From Pithys albifrons albifrons (lineage: Eukaryota; Chordata; Aves; Passeriformes; Thamnophilidae): a DNA stretch of 64,000 bases. Below are positions 36,901-49,349 of this stretch, in pieces. Positions within the stretch are counted from its first letter, which is position 1. Every line of letters begins with the position of its first letter. Location of the stretch: NCBI RefSeq assembly GCF_047495875.1, contig NC_092458.1:105526227-105590226 (forward strand). The letters run 5' to 3'. The notes under the pieces were generated by a model. That model ran no database searches, was not told the origin of the DNA, and saw nothing but the letters and a program-made list of their open reading frames with translations. The position numbers and the translations under genes are program-made.

Positions 36901-39900
36901 GAGCTGGGAAGGCTGCTTGGAAAGATTTTTATTTTTCATGAAATGATGAAGTACAAGACCTTCTTGTCTATAATCAATACAATTGTCCTACTAAATCAAT
37001 TTTTACTTTTCCATTAAAATTAATAGATTAGAGTCAGTCAGAGTCAGAGACACTGACTTTAATGATAAGTCAGAGCAAATAGGATTTGTCCTTTTCAGCA
37101 TTATTGCCAGAGCAAAAGCACGCAGTGATCAAATGTTCCTCCCATCTCCTCACTGCTTGCAGAGGCCTGAGTACCAGGCAGTGCCTTCCAAGTCTGGCAT
37201 CTGCAAGTTCCAAACACTTCTGTATGTCCTGAGTTGACACACTCAGAAAATTTAGGCTGCCTTAGCACATCCTCCTTTTAGGACCCTTTGATGTGTTCTT
37301 TACCCTGAGTAAAGCTGTGAAGAGGCTAAGTGGACTCCTGTTGCAGCTTTCAGTCCCTCATCCAGGTAGCCTCATGCAGCTCCCAGGGAGTCAGAGGTCC
37401 CTGCCAGTGACAGGTGTGTCTCAGTGCCTGCTTCTTTTCCAGACCAGCCATCTTATTGCTTAGGATTCTTGCCTCCAAATTACCAAGTTTATTTAATACC
37501 CCCTTGGGGTTTCAGTTGATGTGAGATGGTAAGACAACAGAGAAGGTAAAAGGATGTGTATCCAAAATGCAGCTGGCAGTTTGGTCACATTGTACACAGA
37601 GTTCATATGTTCACAAGGACTTCACAAGCTCTGTAGGCAGATTGCCTCAAATCATCAGAGGCAGACTCACTAAAAGTAATGAATGGTGTTTAGATAGCAA
37701 GGTGCTAGGTTTTCTTACAGGCAAGAGCTTCTCTTACCATGAACACTAGGAGTGGAAGGGTTTTCCACTTTGATATTTCTTGCAGGCAGTAAGTTTCCTC
37801 ACAGTCAAGAAGTTCTGCACATCTCTGAGCTTGGTACCAAAAGCAAATTAATTCAGTCTCAGCACAGAGCCAGTGAAAGGCTACTTAAGCCTTTGAAACA
37901 GAAGTTCTTAAATGCTTTGCAGATAAGCTTTTAAATCCTTTGCAGATAAAATTAAAAGGTGGGGATAAAAATAAAATAAAAGACATTAAGAATGGGATGT
38001 ATTTACAAGTCTTAGCTCCTCTTGTCTCTATAACCACAATGAGTTAACAGGTTAATTATTTTCAAGGGAGTGAAAATTAGATTGTGACACCAATTCAATA
38101 CATTCACCAGTAATGTGGACCATTTTACACACTTTTATAGACATGCTTTTTAGTTTCCTTTTCCCTTTATCACTGCAATAAGAATTACTGAAGACATTTC
38201 TGTTCGCTTTTAAAAGTATTCAAAAATTGGTTCTTGCAATTTGCACTCTTTCTATTGTCACTTCTATTCCCATAAAATTGAAGCAAAATGGCTGAGGCAG
38301 AGCAGGGCAGTTTCATGTAATCATCAGCCTGAAAATCATTCAGATTGTTCTCTCTAATCTTCTTTTTCTTTTCTTTTTTTTTTTTTTACCCAGAATTAGT
38401 TTGTTTCAAATATACCTCTTGCAAAATGCTTTCTCAAATTGCTCCCTCACACCATCTCCCAAGAAAAGAAGCAGCATTAGAGTTTCCAGGTTTGTAAGCA
38501 ATTGTCACAGATCAGACTCAACACAAAAGTGACAGTTCTGTCATGCACATATGCATGTGCCAAGTAGCCAAATGGGAGGAAATGTAAATTGGAGTGGGGG
38601 TTGAAGGACCTGCTCTCAATTAGACAGTGTGAAAGTTTAGAGACTTGAGACTGGAAAAGCCATTTGAATTACCAAATCCCCTCTCCATCACACACAAAAC
38701 ATAGTCAGGTCACAAGAGCACTACTTCACACATGCCTCATATCATATTTTGCAGCATCCTGGACATAACAGAACAAGTCAGCAAATTTATGACAAACTGA
38801 ATGCACATGAGGAGATCAGAAGACACATGAGATCTTGCATTTCAGCGATAGCACAGCATTTCTTAAAGTCATCTGGTCTCCCTCACCTAGAAAATTTGAC
38901 ACACCAGAGACTTATTTCAAGGTAATCATGCCCTTAGGCTATGTCTGTGCTAGTTAAAAAAAAAACCCACAGGCCCAGGCTGAAGCTCTGGCCTGCGATT
39001 ATCCAGACTGCTCACTGTCTGCCCTGCATCAGCTAACACACTTCCAGACAATGGGGGGATGTGTGGGGAAACACACACCCCAAGGGTTGTTTCCAATACA
39101 AAGCATCAGGTCTACCTGATTTGGGTCCCTCTATCCACTACAGTCTTCCAACATTACCCCATTAGGCACCTTTTGCTTGCCCTTCTGTTTTATCCCAGGG
39201 CAAACTAATTTCATTCGCATTGTGCGACAACACCGCCCTCTTGTTATTCCAGATACTTCAGACTGAAAAACTCTATTCTGCATTATATTATTCTGTAGTC
39301 AAGGGTCTACTTTGGCATAACTCTTACTTTCACAAGCCCATTCATTAAGCAGTTATACAATGACTTCAACGTAATATACCTGAGCTGAATCCTCTTAGTT
39401 TCATCTTTAATTTATGTAATGCCAAGCTGACATTCCCATCTTTAATATTTATATTATTATAGCTTTCTCATTGTTAACCTAATCAAAGAATGTGAGATGC
39501 AAAAAAAGATTGCACCTACATATTAAACAAGCAACGTAATAGTCATCTTGTAGAAAAGGATCCAGCAGCCGCTGACATTTTTAACCTCACGTGTCTGAAA
39601 ATGAAGACTGTGGCTCTGTCACCTCTGGAACAGGGCCCTAGGAGAGAGGTTCACCCTGCAGCTCAGCAGTGGCCACTGTTCCAGCCCACCATGTATTACA
39701 CAGAAATATTTTCGGTTATCTTTTTAGAGACCCTTTCACTAGTCAGGCAAAGCTATAAAGACAAGTAAATGGCTTTATTCACCACATGCTTCAGCTAAAA
39801 CCCAGAAGACATCACATGACCTGTCACTCTTCTTCCATGAAATTATTAATGGAAAACCTGGGCACCAGGAGCATTACTGCTCATTTCGTGCCATACAAAT

Positions 39901-41427
39901 GGCAGACTTTTAATAGCTTTCTAAGTATTATCTCAGATCTTAATTTTTATTGCAGGGAATTTGTAAGCTACAACTATAATTTTAAATCCAAGCTCAATAA
40001 AATGTTGCATTGTGAAAGTCAGTATAACCAGACTGGCAGGAAGGAAGTAAAGAATAAAAATAATAACAGTGAGTTTCTTAAATTAAATCATATCTTATGC
40101 TTTCCAGATGGAAGCAGGACAGAAATTCCCACCTGGTTATAATTTTTATCTATTCAATATAATTGAGAAGAGTATGAAAATAATGTACATTTCTCGAGAC
40201 GTGTGATGAAATGAAATTGTTCTCAGCAAGAAACTACCTCCTTTTCTAATATCCATTCCAAGAGAATTATTTTCAGGCTAAAGTGTGTACATATATATGT
40301 GTGTAAAACTGATGAACTAAGAATTAAAGTGGGCTGAAAATTGCCTCTTATATTGTAATCATAAATAAAAGATCAACATTTTTCTTGTAGAATATTTCGA
40401 GCATTTATGGACTGTACTTTTTGAACTATTGTAGTGTCCATAATTATACTCATGTACTCTTGAGGGTCAGATAATTTATGACTTGCAAACCTGCTGCAGT
40501 TAATTTACCTGCAATTTAAAATTAATTCTATATACAGCTGACCAAAATTTGGATTAATTATCTTAACTATGACTTTTCTACTCTTTAGTTATTAAAAAAC
40601 CCAAAACAAACTCAGATCTCAAGAAGAGGTCAAAATTTTAAAGTGAACATGACAGGCCTCCCAAATTCTGATCCTTCCAAAGGAAAACCAACACCAAATT
40701 GTTTAAAAATTAAAATTTAAAAAATTAAAAATTTATTCCAAAGGATGAAAATGAGCAATAGCAGTGCAGGAAGTTTTGAGGCCAGTTCTGTGCAGAAGAG
40801 ACTTGTAGTCCTTGTGGAAGTTCAGACACCTGTCCTCTAGGCAGACATCCTGCCAAATCCCAAGTTTACAGGTTCATTTTTCTGTTCCATGCTGGTTACA
40901 CAGAGCAGTCCTCAGCTTTTCTAACCTGTCAGCTGAGATTTTCCCCAATATGCCCTTCATGATCTACACTTGAATCAAATTCTCATGGAGCCCTTTGGAG
41001 ATAATGGGGCATCAAAACCTCTGGAATTGATGTGATCCCCAAGGTGCACTGGAGCCAGGACCCTAGATGGATAAGGACCTAAGGAAGTGGAATGATGTTG
41101 GAAATTTTATCAAGCTGTGTCAGTGCTGTACACAGGAGGGCACTGTATAAAAGAAGATGCCAACTATCCAGGCATATTTTAGAGAAATTTTTTTTGCTGT
41201 AGTTTGAGAGGATTGAAAAAGAGACCTGCCAAAGTCAAGGGTTTGGGACTGTGGATTGTAACTGAAGGCATGGATCATCCAGAGTTCAGCGGGTGGGTTA
41301 ATGCAGAGAGAAAGGCTCACTTATCTGAGCATCCCCATCTAACGCAGGTTAATCTTCCCAGACCTTTTAAAGATTAATCAAATTTTGTCTCATAGTGTCA
41401 CGTGAAAAAGAAATGCAGAGATTTCTT
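33911..41427. other. unique non-coding DNA
   Basis: About 7.5 kb without a recognised gene or repeat family. It contains a polypyrimidine tract at 38361-38387 and short poly-A runs. Open frames are at most about 118 codons, without motifs. Confidence 0.45.
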
Positions 41428-42639
41428 GTCCCACCTGTATTAATATAAAGTTATTAGCTATAAGCTTCCTTGGAACAATCAAAACGTTATGAACCCAACA
41501 CTTCCTGCCTGATGCCGGCCAGAACAGTGGGTGGAAAGATTTTCAGCCTTCCTATGAGGACCACACTTTAGCCAGGGAGAACTTATTAGCTATAAGCGTC
41601 TCCAGAAAATCAAAGTCTTATGAACCCAACACTGCCTGTGTAACAATGGGCAGCACATAGGCTGGAAGAGTCTTTGACACTCTGCTGTGAGGACCACGCT
41701 TAATAGCAAGAAAAGAGCTCACTCTATAGCAGGTCCCAAAATAACTTTTATTAATACAAGTACATGACAGTAATTGTGGGGTTTGTGTTGCCAGTGATAA
41801 CGTTTAGCTGCATGATTGTATTTAATTGATGACCAAAAACACCAAAAAGAAACTGACACATTCTAAGTTTCAATACAGATCCCCCACGACAGACTTAAAC
41901 AACAGAAAAATACCAGAAACACAACAACTTAAAACACAAATCTAGAACTCCCTTAGTAACACAGAGCAACAAAATGAGTTTCACACAACCTTCTCTGTAA
42001 CACAAAACAAAAGGAAAGAATATAGCTGTTTCTCATTAACACATGTTAAAAAAAGGAACTACACACCTTAAAGGAACACACCAACCAATGTAAAGATATA
42101 TACCTATTAAAGTTAGGAGGTGTAAGGCAAGTAATTATTAGTATTAAAGTATCAAAACAGTTAGTAAATAAGGTGCCTTCAGAGTAAAGATATATCCCAA
42201 TGAAATTAGCATCCAAGAAGCTGTGAGGTAAAAGTGAAAGCATATTATAAGGGTTTAGGGTAGAAGGCATAACATAAAAGGCACAGTATAAGATCTAAGA
42301 CAGAATGTATAAAATAATAAGTATTGTAAGAGAGTAAAGCATTAGATATGAAATATAAAGTATAGACAGTACATGGTTTTCTCACCCCTACATTGTCCAA
42401 AGAGGTGGGAGGAGACAGGGCAACTGCTTTCAGCTACCACCCCAGAGGCAATGGCATTTCTCCCCAATTTTTGCCCATGCCCAATTGCTTTTATACTTTT
42501 TTTTCCTCCTAGGTGGTTTGAGTGGCTTTAGTCAATAATTGGCTTTGGGGTGATAGACAGATGACCATGACATAGCCCTGAGGGGCTCCTTGTGTTCCTA
42601 GAAGATATCACAAAGGAGGGCCATGTCATCTCCACAACA
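41428..42639 (-). mobile_element. long LTR of a minus-strand endogenous retrovirus (3' LTR)
   Basis: On the minus strand a polypurine tract (AAAGGGGGGG, ending at 42640) is followed at once by TGTTGTGGAGATGAC, the expected start of a 3' LTR. Within it come GCCAATTATTG (CCAAT, about 42532), AGTATAAAAG (TATA, about 42490) and, far downstream, AATAAA (about 41742-41747). If the LTR ends at TGTCCCACC (plus 41428) it is about 1.2 kb, which is long, and the TATA to AATAAA distance is some 740 bp. That resembles spuma-type long LTRs more than ERVK. The far boundary is uncertain because no target duplication could be tested. A 131-bp duplication lies near the distal end. Confidence 0.6.
41451..41710. 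repeat. tandem duplication, 131-bp period, two diverged copies
   Basis: Both copies start TTATTAGCTATAAGC (41451 and 41582). They share TTATGAACCCAACACT, a degenerate middle, then GAGGACCACRCTT. Divergence between copies is substantial, so the duplication is old or part of the family consensus. It lies at the distal end of the minus-strand LTR. Confidence 0.8.
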
Positions 42640-42650
42640 CCCCCCCTTTG
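42640..42650 (-). promoter_or_regulatory. retroviral polypurine tract
   Basis: Minus strand CAAAGGGGGGG directly before the TG that opens the LTR. Polypurine tracts prime plus-strand DNA synthesis in retroviruses, and this placement is the best evidence that 42639 is an LTR start. Confidence 0.65.
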
Positions 42651-42911
42651 TTAAGGGGTCAGTCTGGCTTTAGCACTTTTGGAAAGCCACTGGGATGTCT
42701 TCCTCCTCTGACAACGGTTCTGGGAGCATCCCTCCAGGGGGCTGAGGCATTTCCCGCAACTCATCAAGAGTTTATCAGGGCTATCACCCCACACATAGCC
42801 ATGCATGTTTTTGAGGACATCAGAACAGTTAGGTGTAACAGCGAGCATAACAACCCCAAAATCTTTGTGTGGTGCTTACTGTCTTTGATTATATTAACAG
42901 TGAGCAAGTAA
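42651..42911 (-). pseudogene. possible internal retroviral remnant upstream of the polypurine tract
   Basis: The minus-strand sequence just upstream of the polypurine tract should be the 3' end of the proviral internal region. A 65-codon frame (42651-42848) ends next to the tract and has five cysteines but no motif I can assign to env or another gene. The provirus is not continued beyond about 42.9 kb, where a poly-A run and then CR1 sequence appear, so the 5' part was lost. Confidence 0.35.
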
Positions 42912-43239
42912 AACTGACAAAAAAAAAAAGCATAATAGAAAGGAGTGTGGGGAAATTATTAAATGAAGCAGATGGCTGTAATGTATATCAAAGTGAGTGA
43001 CTTAAAGTAAATAATAAAGGCAATAAAATCACCAGCACGATTTTTCCATTAAAGTTATAATTAAAATAAAGGAATGGTTCATGATACTTAATCTTAAATG
43101 TAATTAACATTAGTTGGCAAGGGCTGGCTGAATGATTACTATTTATCAATGTGGCTCTACTACAAAAACTAAAGTGACAGAAAAGTGAGTCTTTGTGGGT
43201 CTGGTGGTCTGATTTGAGAATTAGTGTAGCTCTACTGGT
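42912..43239. other. non-coding DNA between ERV remnant and CR1
   Basis: AT-rich, with a poly-A run at the left edge. No feature recognised. Confidence 0.4.
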
Positions 43240-43910
43240 ATGAATGGGCCCCACACTATGTCAAGATCTGTGTGGCAGGGGAGCATCTGGCTGAAAGGAA
43301 CTTGAGAGGCCCGGTGGTCAGCAGGCTGAGGATGAGCCAGCAGTGCATCACTGCAGCAACAGAGGTGAGTCATACCATGGGCTGCATCGACAGGGGCATT
43401 ATTGGCAGAGACAGAGATGTGAACATCCCACTTCACTCAGCACTTATCAGGTGACACATGGAGCTCTGTGCCCATTTCCAGTCCCCACAATTCAAAATGA
43501 CATGAACAGACTGGAGTGGGTTCAAAGGAGTGAAGATGATCAAAGGGCTGACCTGTGAAGAAAGACTGAAGGCATTAGGGGACTTCATCATAGAATTCCA
43601 GTAGTTAAAGGAAGAATAGAAACTTCCTCTTCACAAGGATCCACACGGAGAGGACAAAGGGCAGTAGGTACAAGTTGCACTGGGAGAGGTTTCATTTTGG
43701 TATAAGAATTTTCTTTTACATTGAGAACAGTCAGGCCCTGGAACAACCTTCTCAGGGACGTGGCTAAGTCCCCACTACTGTGGGTTTTAAAGATGTGGCA
43801 GGACAGGGTGCTAAATAATCTCATGTAGGCCCCTTTTCCCATGAAAGGCTGGATCAGATGAACTTATAAGGTGCCTTCCAACCTGGGCAGTTCTATGATT
43901 TTATGATTCT
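43240..43910 (+). mobile_element. CR1 LINE, about 670-bp degenerate 3' part
   Basis: It starts with a region resembling the CR1 ORF2 block around GATGAGCCAGCAGTG and continues through a diverged ORF2 tail. It ends in GTGCCTTCCAACCTGGGCAG and TTCTATGATTTTATGATTC at 43910. Several indels and stops interrupt the frame. It is the longest CR1 piece here and older than the copy at 3868. Confidence 0.85.
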
Positions 43911-45904
43911 GTTATTTGAAAGTCTAATTCAAAATCTTAAAATATTTTCAGAAAAATCACATATCTGAATTACACTGAAAATCATGCTGCAAAGCAATGA
44001 TTAAAAATAATCCTGCTGCAATAAGAGCATAGTACTCACCAATATCTGACAAAAAAAACCCCAAATTTGAGGTGAATTGCATAGAGATACACTGGTCCTA
44101 GATAAAATACAATATGGTAGAATCTTATTCATCATGTCTCATATTGGCAATTTTTTTCTTTATAGGGTGTATGTTTTTGGAGACTCATTTAAATAGCTGC
44201 CAACTAAATCTTTTGAAATACCTGCATGTTCTGAAGGACAAGTGTTTCTATAATCTAGCTTGAACAATATGAACATATTTAAAGGTATCACAGAGTGTTC
44301 ACTTGAGGAACATTGAATATTAAATGGATTTTCATTTTTTAAATGTCCTGCTGTTCTTTTTACAGTTCTGAGTAGGTTGAGATCTCTTTATTTATCTTTA
44401 TCTCACAGAAAAAGATTATCCTTTCTCTATTTTCTGCTAACTGAAAGTAGAAAGAATATGAAGAAAATTATGCTTTGGGGTAAAAGTGACCCTTTTTTGA
44501 CCAAATCTTCCTTCGTTTCTTATAGAATTTCACTGATGCCAAGTCTGATGTGATGGTGTTTGTAGCACAAAGCTATTTTTAAAGCTAGAGGGAATCTGGG
44601 GAAGCGATTTCATGCTATTGCTAAGAAAAGATTTGTCTTTTCTCATTCATATGACAAATGCCTAGCAGATGTGAGAGGATTTTCCCCTTAGATTAAAAAT
44701 GACGATGCTCCCTCGTAAGTCATAAAAAATAAGATGGCTAAATGAAACCCAAAATATATCTGTGTAGTGCATCTCCCCCTTGCTGGTGCCACAAGTCAGG
44801 CATGAGACTCACAGTCAATTAGCATCTCAGCACAGCACCCAGCCCCTGGCAGGTGGGTGGCAGGGAGGGGTCCAATACCTCATTTGCAGCTCCTTTTGTC
44901 TTGATGCTCAGTTACACTTCAGAACTTGACATGCTGAGGCCTAGCAGAATATTTTCTGGCATTTCTTTCCCTGGAATCCTTTACAGTGTTAATCAACAGA
45001 CCGTGAATTTCAAGGTCCTCCCCACCTATTTATTTTGGAGTGCTATCCATTTATATAAAAGCACACAGGTTTATATAGATTTGTATGCAGTTTCTAACTC
45101 AGACATGAATTGGCTTTTAAGATATTACTTTTCTGATCATAAGGGAATAAGAATTGGCAACAAGTGCAGAAAATAGGGCTTTCATATTAAACCCAAAACA
45201 CAACAGAAGAAGAGTGAAAAACCTGAAGACTATCTGGCAGATCAGTAACATTTTTTTCTATGGTTCTTTCTCTGAAATATCCATAACAAAACTCCTAATC
45301 ACAACTCACTATAATGTCAGCTTTGCCCCAGTGCCATGTATGGAATATCTCTTCCTTACACATGTTCCTCCCATTTTCATTCTTTTTTTAATGTTGCCTG
45401 GTCAACAAAGCACAAAAAAATACCAATTTTAAAAGATCACTTTTAAGGATGAACTAATAATATGCATAAGCGTAAATAGACCTGGTTTGGAGAGATGAGA
45501 TTCAGGTGTCTGTCCACTTAATAATCAAATAATACATACAATGCCTATGTAAAAAAAAAAAAAGTAAAACACAAGTTCTGGGTAGATGAACAAAACTTTG
45601 GCCATTCCTACTTTAAGTAAAAACACAGATCTCAAAGGTGTCTGATGCAATGTGCTATCAGTTCTCTAATCAGGGCTTCTGTAGATTCTTCCATCAGGAT
45701 AAGCTGCCCTGCGTGGCTGTGTAATCAATAAAGCAGCAGCAAGAAAACACTGTCACTTAAAAAATCCTTTATTCTGCATTAAAAACAGCTCAATAACATA
45801 ATATGAAACTCCGATCCAGTATAAATTCACTCTGATGATTCAAATTTATTCAAAATATTTGTGTAAGTTTGGTAAACCATGAGACTTCACAACTAGTTGT
45901 AGTA
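43911..45904. other. unique non-coding DNA
   Basis: No gene or repeat family recognised. A 107-codon frame at 44853 shows no motif. Confidence 0.45.
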
Positions 45905-46222
45905 GCTCTACAACTACCTGAAAGAAGGTTGTAACCAGGTGGGGGTCATTTTTTCTCCCAGAGACAGGACGAGGACATAGCCTCAAGCTGCACCAGGTGA
46001 GGTTCAGGTTGGATGTCAGGGAGAATTTCTTCATGGAAAGGGTTATCGAGCACTGGAAGAGCCTGCCCAGAGAGGTGATGGAGTCGCTATCTCTGGAGTT
46101 GTTCAGGAAACAATTGGACACATCACTTAGAGCCATGGTCTAGTTGAGAGGGTGGAGGTCAGTCAAAGGCTGGACTCAATGTTGGAAGTCTTTTCCAACC
46201 TAAATGATTCTGTGATTTTGTA
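45905..46222 (+). mobile_element. CR1 LINE, 5'-truncated 3' end
   Basis: Contains CTCTACAACTACCTGAAAG, GGTTCAGGTTGGATGTCAGG and AGTCTTTTCCAACCTAAATG blocks, and ends GATTCTGTGATTTTGTAATT. This is the CR1 subfamily with the TACAACTACCTGAAAGGAGG signature, distinct from the copy at 3868. Confidence 0.9.
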
Positions 46223-48049
46223 ATTCATGTGAGATCAGGTATTTTCTGCCCATTAAGCTGTAAATTTAGACCAAACTAGATACCATTTGCCCTCCCATAT
46301 CTGACGTAGACGATCTGTTACCTCCTACTGACTGCTGCGCCCTTTAGAATTTTTTCTCATGTAGCTCGTGACCATCACCTCTTCTCCTTCCAGCATGCAC
46401 TTCTGAGACAACACTGGTTCTACCTTCCCTTTAACCCACTCTTTACACACTGAAGGAAGGAGTCTGACAAAAGGAATACGGAGCCTGGAGGAGGCAGGGA
46501 CATGGGATGAGAAAGCAGGTCTTCTCCCTTTCAGCCATGCCTCACCTGTCTGATTCCACAAGATTATTTCCAATTACCTACCTAGAAGCCTAGTTTATAA
46601 TAAAACAAAGACAATAACGCTGTAATGACTGATGTTTTTATCAAAAGTGGGAGTTAAACTGTAGAGAAATGAGGTTAAAATCAGGACCTCCAAACTTTGA
46701 ATCAAGGATCCATTCACATAATGCAATAGAGCACAGAGAGAAGGTGTCTCTGAACTCTGAGGGGGCATTTACCTGCAACTGTACTTCCCCAGGGTGTGCC
46801 CCACACAAAGCCAGACAGATGTATCACGCTAGATTGGAAGCTGTCTAATTGCATCCATTCAGGCAAGTATTAAGCCTAATGAACTCATCTAGATTGTTTC
46901 CTGTTTCAAGATTAGCTTGATCATTACCTGTTTGATGATCTGTGCACAGGTCTTAAATTCTGCGCAGATACACCTTAGAAGCTGGATCCTGAAAGGTATT
47001 TAGGGACTTCATTCCTCCTTGGCAGTAACATTGTGCAAATAATCTATTTAAATCTGGTTTAGTTACATATGTTAATACTACTGAGAAGTTCATCTGAAGG
47101 GCTAAAATCTGGATGTGTAGCTAATTTCCAGCATTAGAGACAAAACAGGGGGGCAGCCAGGAACACTATGTGCAGTGCACTTGCTGGAAACGCTCAGGAT
47201 TTTTTTTCTGGTAAACATATTAAATGTGGCAATAACATGAAATATAGTCCAGTGTATGTGCATTTAAAAAAAAAATAGGCAGAGGGAGAAATTGTGGATC
47301 ATTTTTCAAATCTGATTTTTGTTTCAAAGCACAGCATTTTACTGCTGAAAATTACTATAATTCCAGAAAGCATGACCTGGTAGTTCAAAATGGAATAAGT
47401 GAATGTGAACAGAAGTAGAAAAGCCCCACAGCCACTCTCCATGTGATCACTCCTGTCCAGGCAGAAACAATCTCAGCACCTTGGAATATGACCCATACTC
47501 TAGGGACTTCCTTCCTTTAACTGGCACAGGTGTTACGCCACATAGAAACTCCAGACTGAGTCAGTCTAATTCCTATGGACTGTTTAACTTCTGTAAGCTA
47601 CAGCAACATCTTAAATCAGTTTATAAAATGGGCCTGGGAACAGGAGTGCTGAATTTGCCCCAGTGAATCAGATCTCACATCTGTCTGATCAAGAATCCAA
47701 TTCCTGACAGTCATCAGTATCAGGCATTTTGGAGGAAAGCCAGAATCATCTGTAGGTCAGTTCCCGTGACCTTATATGCATATCATCACCTCATATGTAC
47801 ATCATGACAGTTTCTGATGATTCAATATTAGCTTGATTGCAGAAGCACGAGGTTTAACATGCTTTTGAATTTGTTATTCTTTTTTAATTGCAACAATATT
47901 ACAGTTACAATTACAATGTATTGCAACATGGGAAGAGTTTCCTTTGAAGTCCTTTTAAAACCACCCAAACAGTAGATTTTGCAGAAATGGGTTGGCTTTA
48001 TTTGTAAGAAACCCTATGTCCAAACATGCCCAAATTATGGATGCAATCG
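46223..48049. other. unique non-coding DNA
   Basis: No gene or repeat family recognised. Confidence 0.45.
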
Positions 48050-48490
48050 AGCTAAATCAACGCACATCACTAACCAGGACTATCGTACGCACACGCTGTG
48101 CTGCCGATCCACACACAAAAGCTGTTACACCCAGCAGAATTTATAAAACAGCCTGGAACACCCCCAAAACCGCAAGATTTCCCAAATGCTTGGGAGCAGG
48201 GAGCGTTTTCCCTCTGGGAGGCGGATGTCAGAGCCGCAGCCAAACGCGGTGTCCTGCTGCCCTCCTGCGGGATGAGTGTCCCGCTGCCGGCGGTGCGGCA
48301 GCCACCGGGACGGGATGGGGTGGGAGGGGAAGGGGGTGGACGGGTCCCTCGGGCCTTAACGCCCCGCAAAAAAGGTGCAGGAAGGCAGCTCTTCACCTGG
48401 AATTTTTCCACGCAGAACATATCCAGTCTTGGAAAGTGCTTTCTGTTCTGCTGTGGCTGTCCTGTGCGTAACATCATCTGTGTAAAAGAG
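48050..48490. other. isolated CpG-rich patch
   Basis: CpG dinucleotides and GC content rise sharply, most densely between about 48225 and 48370 (for example CCCGCTGCCGGCGGTGCGGC), in a region otherwise nearly free of CpG. A TATAAA sits at 48142-48147 on the plus strand, upstream of the densest part. Frames of 159, 134 and 149 codons overlap here on both strands, which is expected of GC-rich DNA, and none shows a known domain. It could be a small CpG-island promoter of a non-coding transcript, a first exon or a degraded element. Confidence 0.5.
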
Positions 48491-48497
48491 GGTTCGT

Positions 48498-48545
48498 TAT
48501 GAAAAACAAACAAAACCAAAACAAAACGAAACCAAACAAAAAAAG
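48498..48545. repeat. A-rich (AAAC)n-like tract
   Basis: An imperfect run of AAAAC/CAAA units directly after the CpG-rich patch. It could be a simple repeat or the remains of an A tail of a retroposed sequence. No AATAAA lies immediately before it. Confidence 0.7.
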
Positions 48546-49349
48546 TGGTTTAATTGTGTTCCTATCTTTCTTTCTGGGTGTGAAACAATAAGGTTTCCTC
48601 AGTTCACGGGGATATTGCAATATAAAGAATATTAGAGAGCATGAAATTCTCAGTGTAATTAAAGTCACTGACATAGGTACTGAAGGTGTGAATTTGCAAG
48701 AAATGCATTCCTTCTGTGTAAACTGTTAAAGCTGGGAGCAGGAATATGTCCTGCTTGGAACATAGTGCTCCTGAGTACTACTGAGGAAGAACTAATAAGT
48801 AGTATTAAATTTCATTGGTCATTAATATATAATGATAAGTGTTTCTTAAATTATTCTGTTCACTGAGTAAACTGAGTGAACCCTTTACATTAATTTAAAT
48901 CAGCAGAAAGGGGTTGCTATAGTGCCAAAGAACTACTTAAATGCAATCTATTCTCTTACTGGAATTAAACAAGTAACTAGTCTACTTATCCCTATAATCA
49001 GCAGAGGGCAGAGCACATCTTACAAATAACAGAAGAGGACTAGGAGTCAACAAAATTGCTTGAATATTGCAGGATTCAGGAGTTCTTATTGTGGATTTAA
49101 GTCTTACTTTGTTGTTCTTTTTGACTTTCATCATTGTCATTTTATTAATAAAATCATAATGTTGTTATGATTCAGTACTGAATGAACACGACCTGCATGT
49201 ATTTAAAGGAATTAAAATGAATTAAATGAAGGAGGAAACTTGCTATTGATTGGGCTGAAGAATTATTGATCCAATTAGATGCTAAACAATGGATTAATTA
49301 AGTTCAAGTAACCATTTAATTACTGAGTTAATTTTTACTATATTTTTCT
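48546..49349. other. unique non-coding DNA
   Basis: AT-rich, nothing recognised. Confidence 0.45.

Noticed and set aside
42040..42270. 74-codon hydrophobic minus-strand frame
   Set aside because: It lies in the AT-rich R/U5-like part of the long LTR, and its hydrophobicity follows from base composition.
45846..46136. 96-codon minus-strand frame
   Set aside because: It is antisense to a plus-strand CR1 copy and has no independent evidence.
47992..48519. Overlapping frames of 159, 134 and 149 codons
   Set aside because: GC-rich DNA has few stops. The frames overlap in both orientations, show no domain and have no supporting splice or start context. I kept only the CpG-rich patch as a feature.
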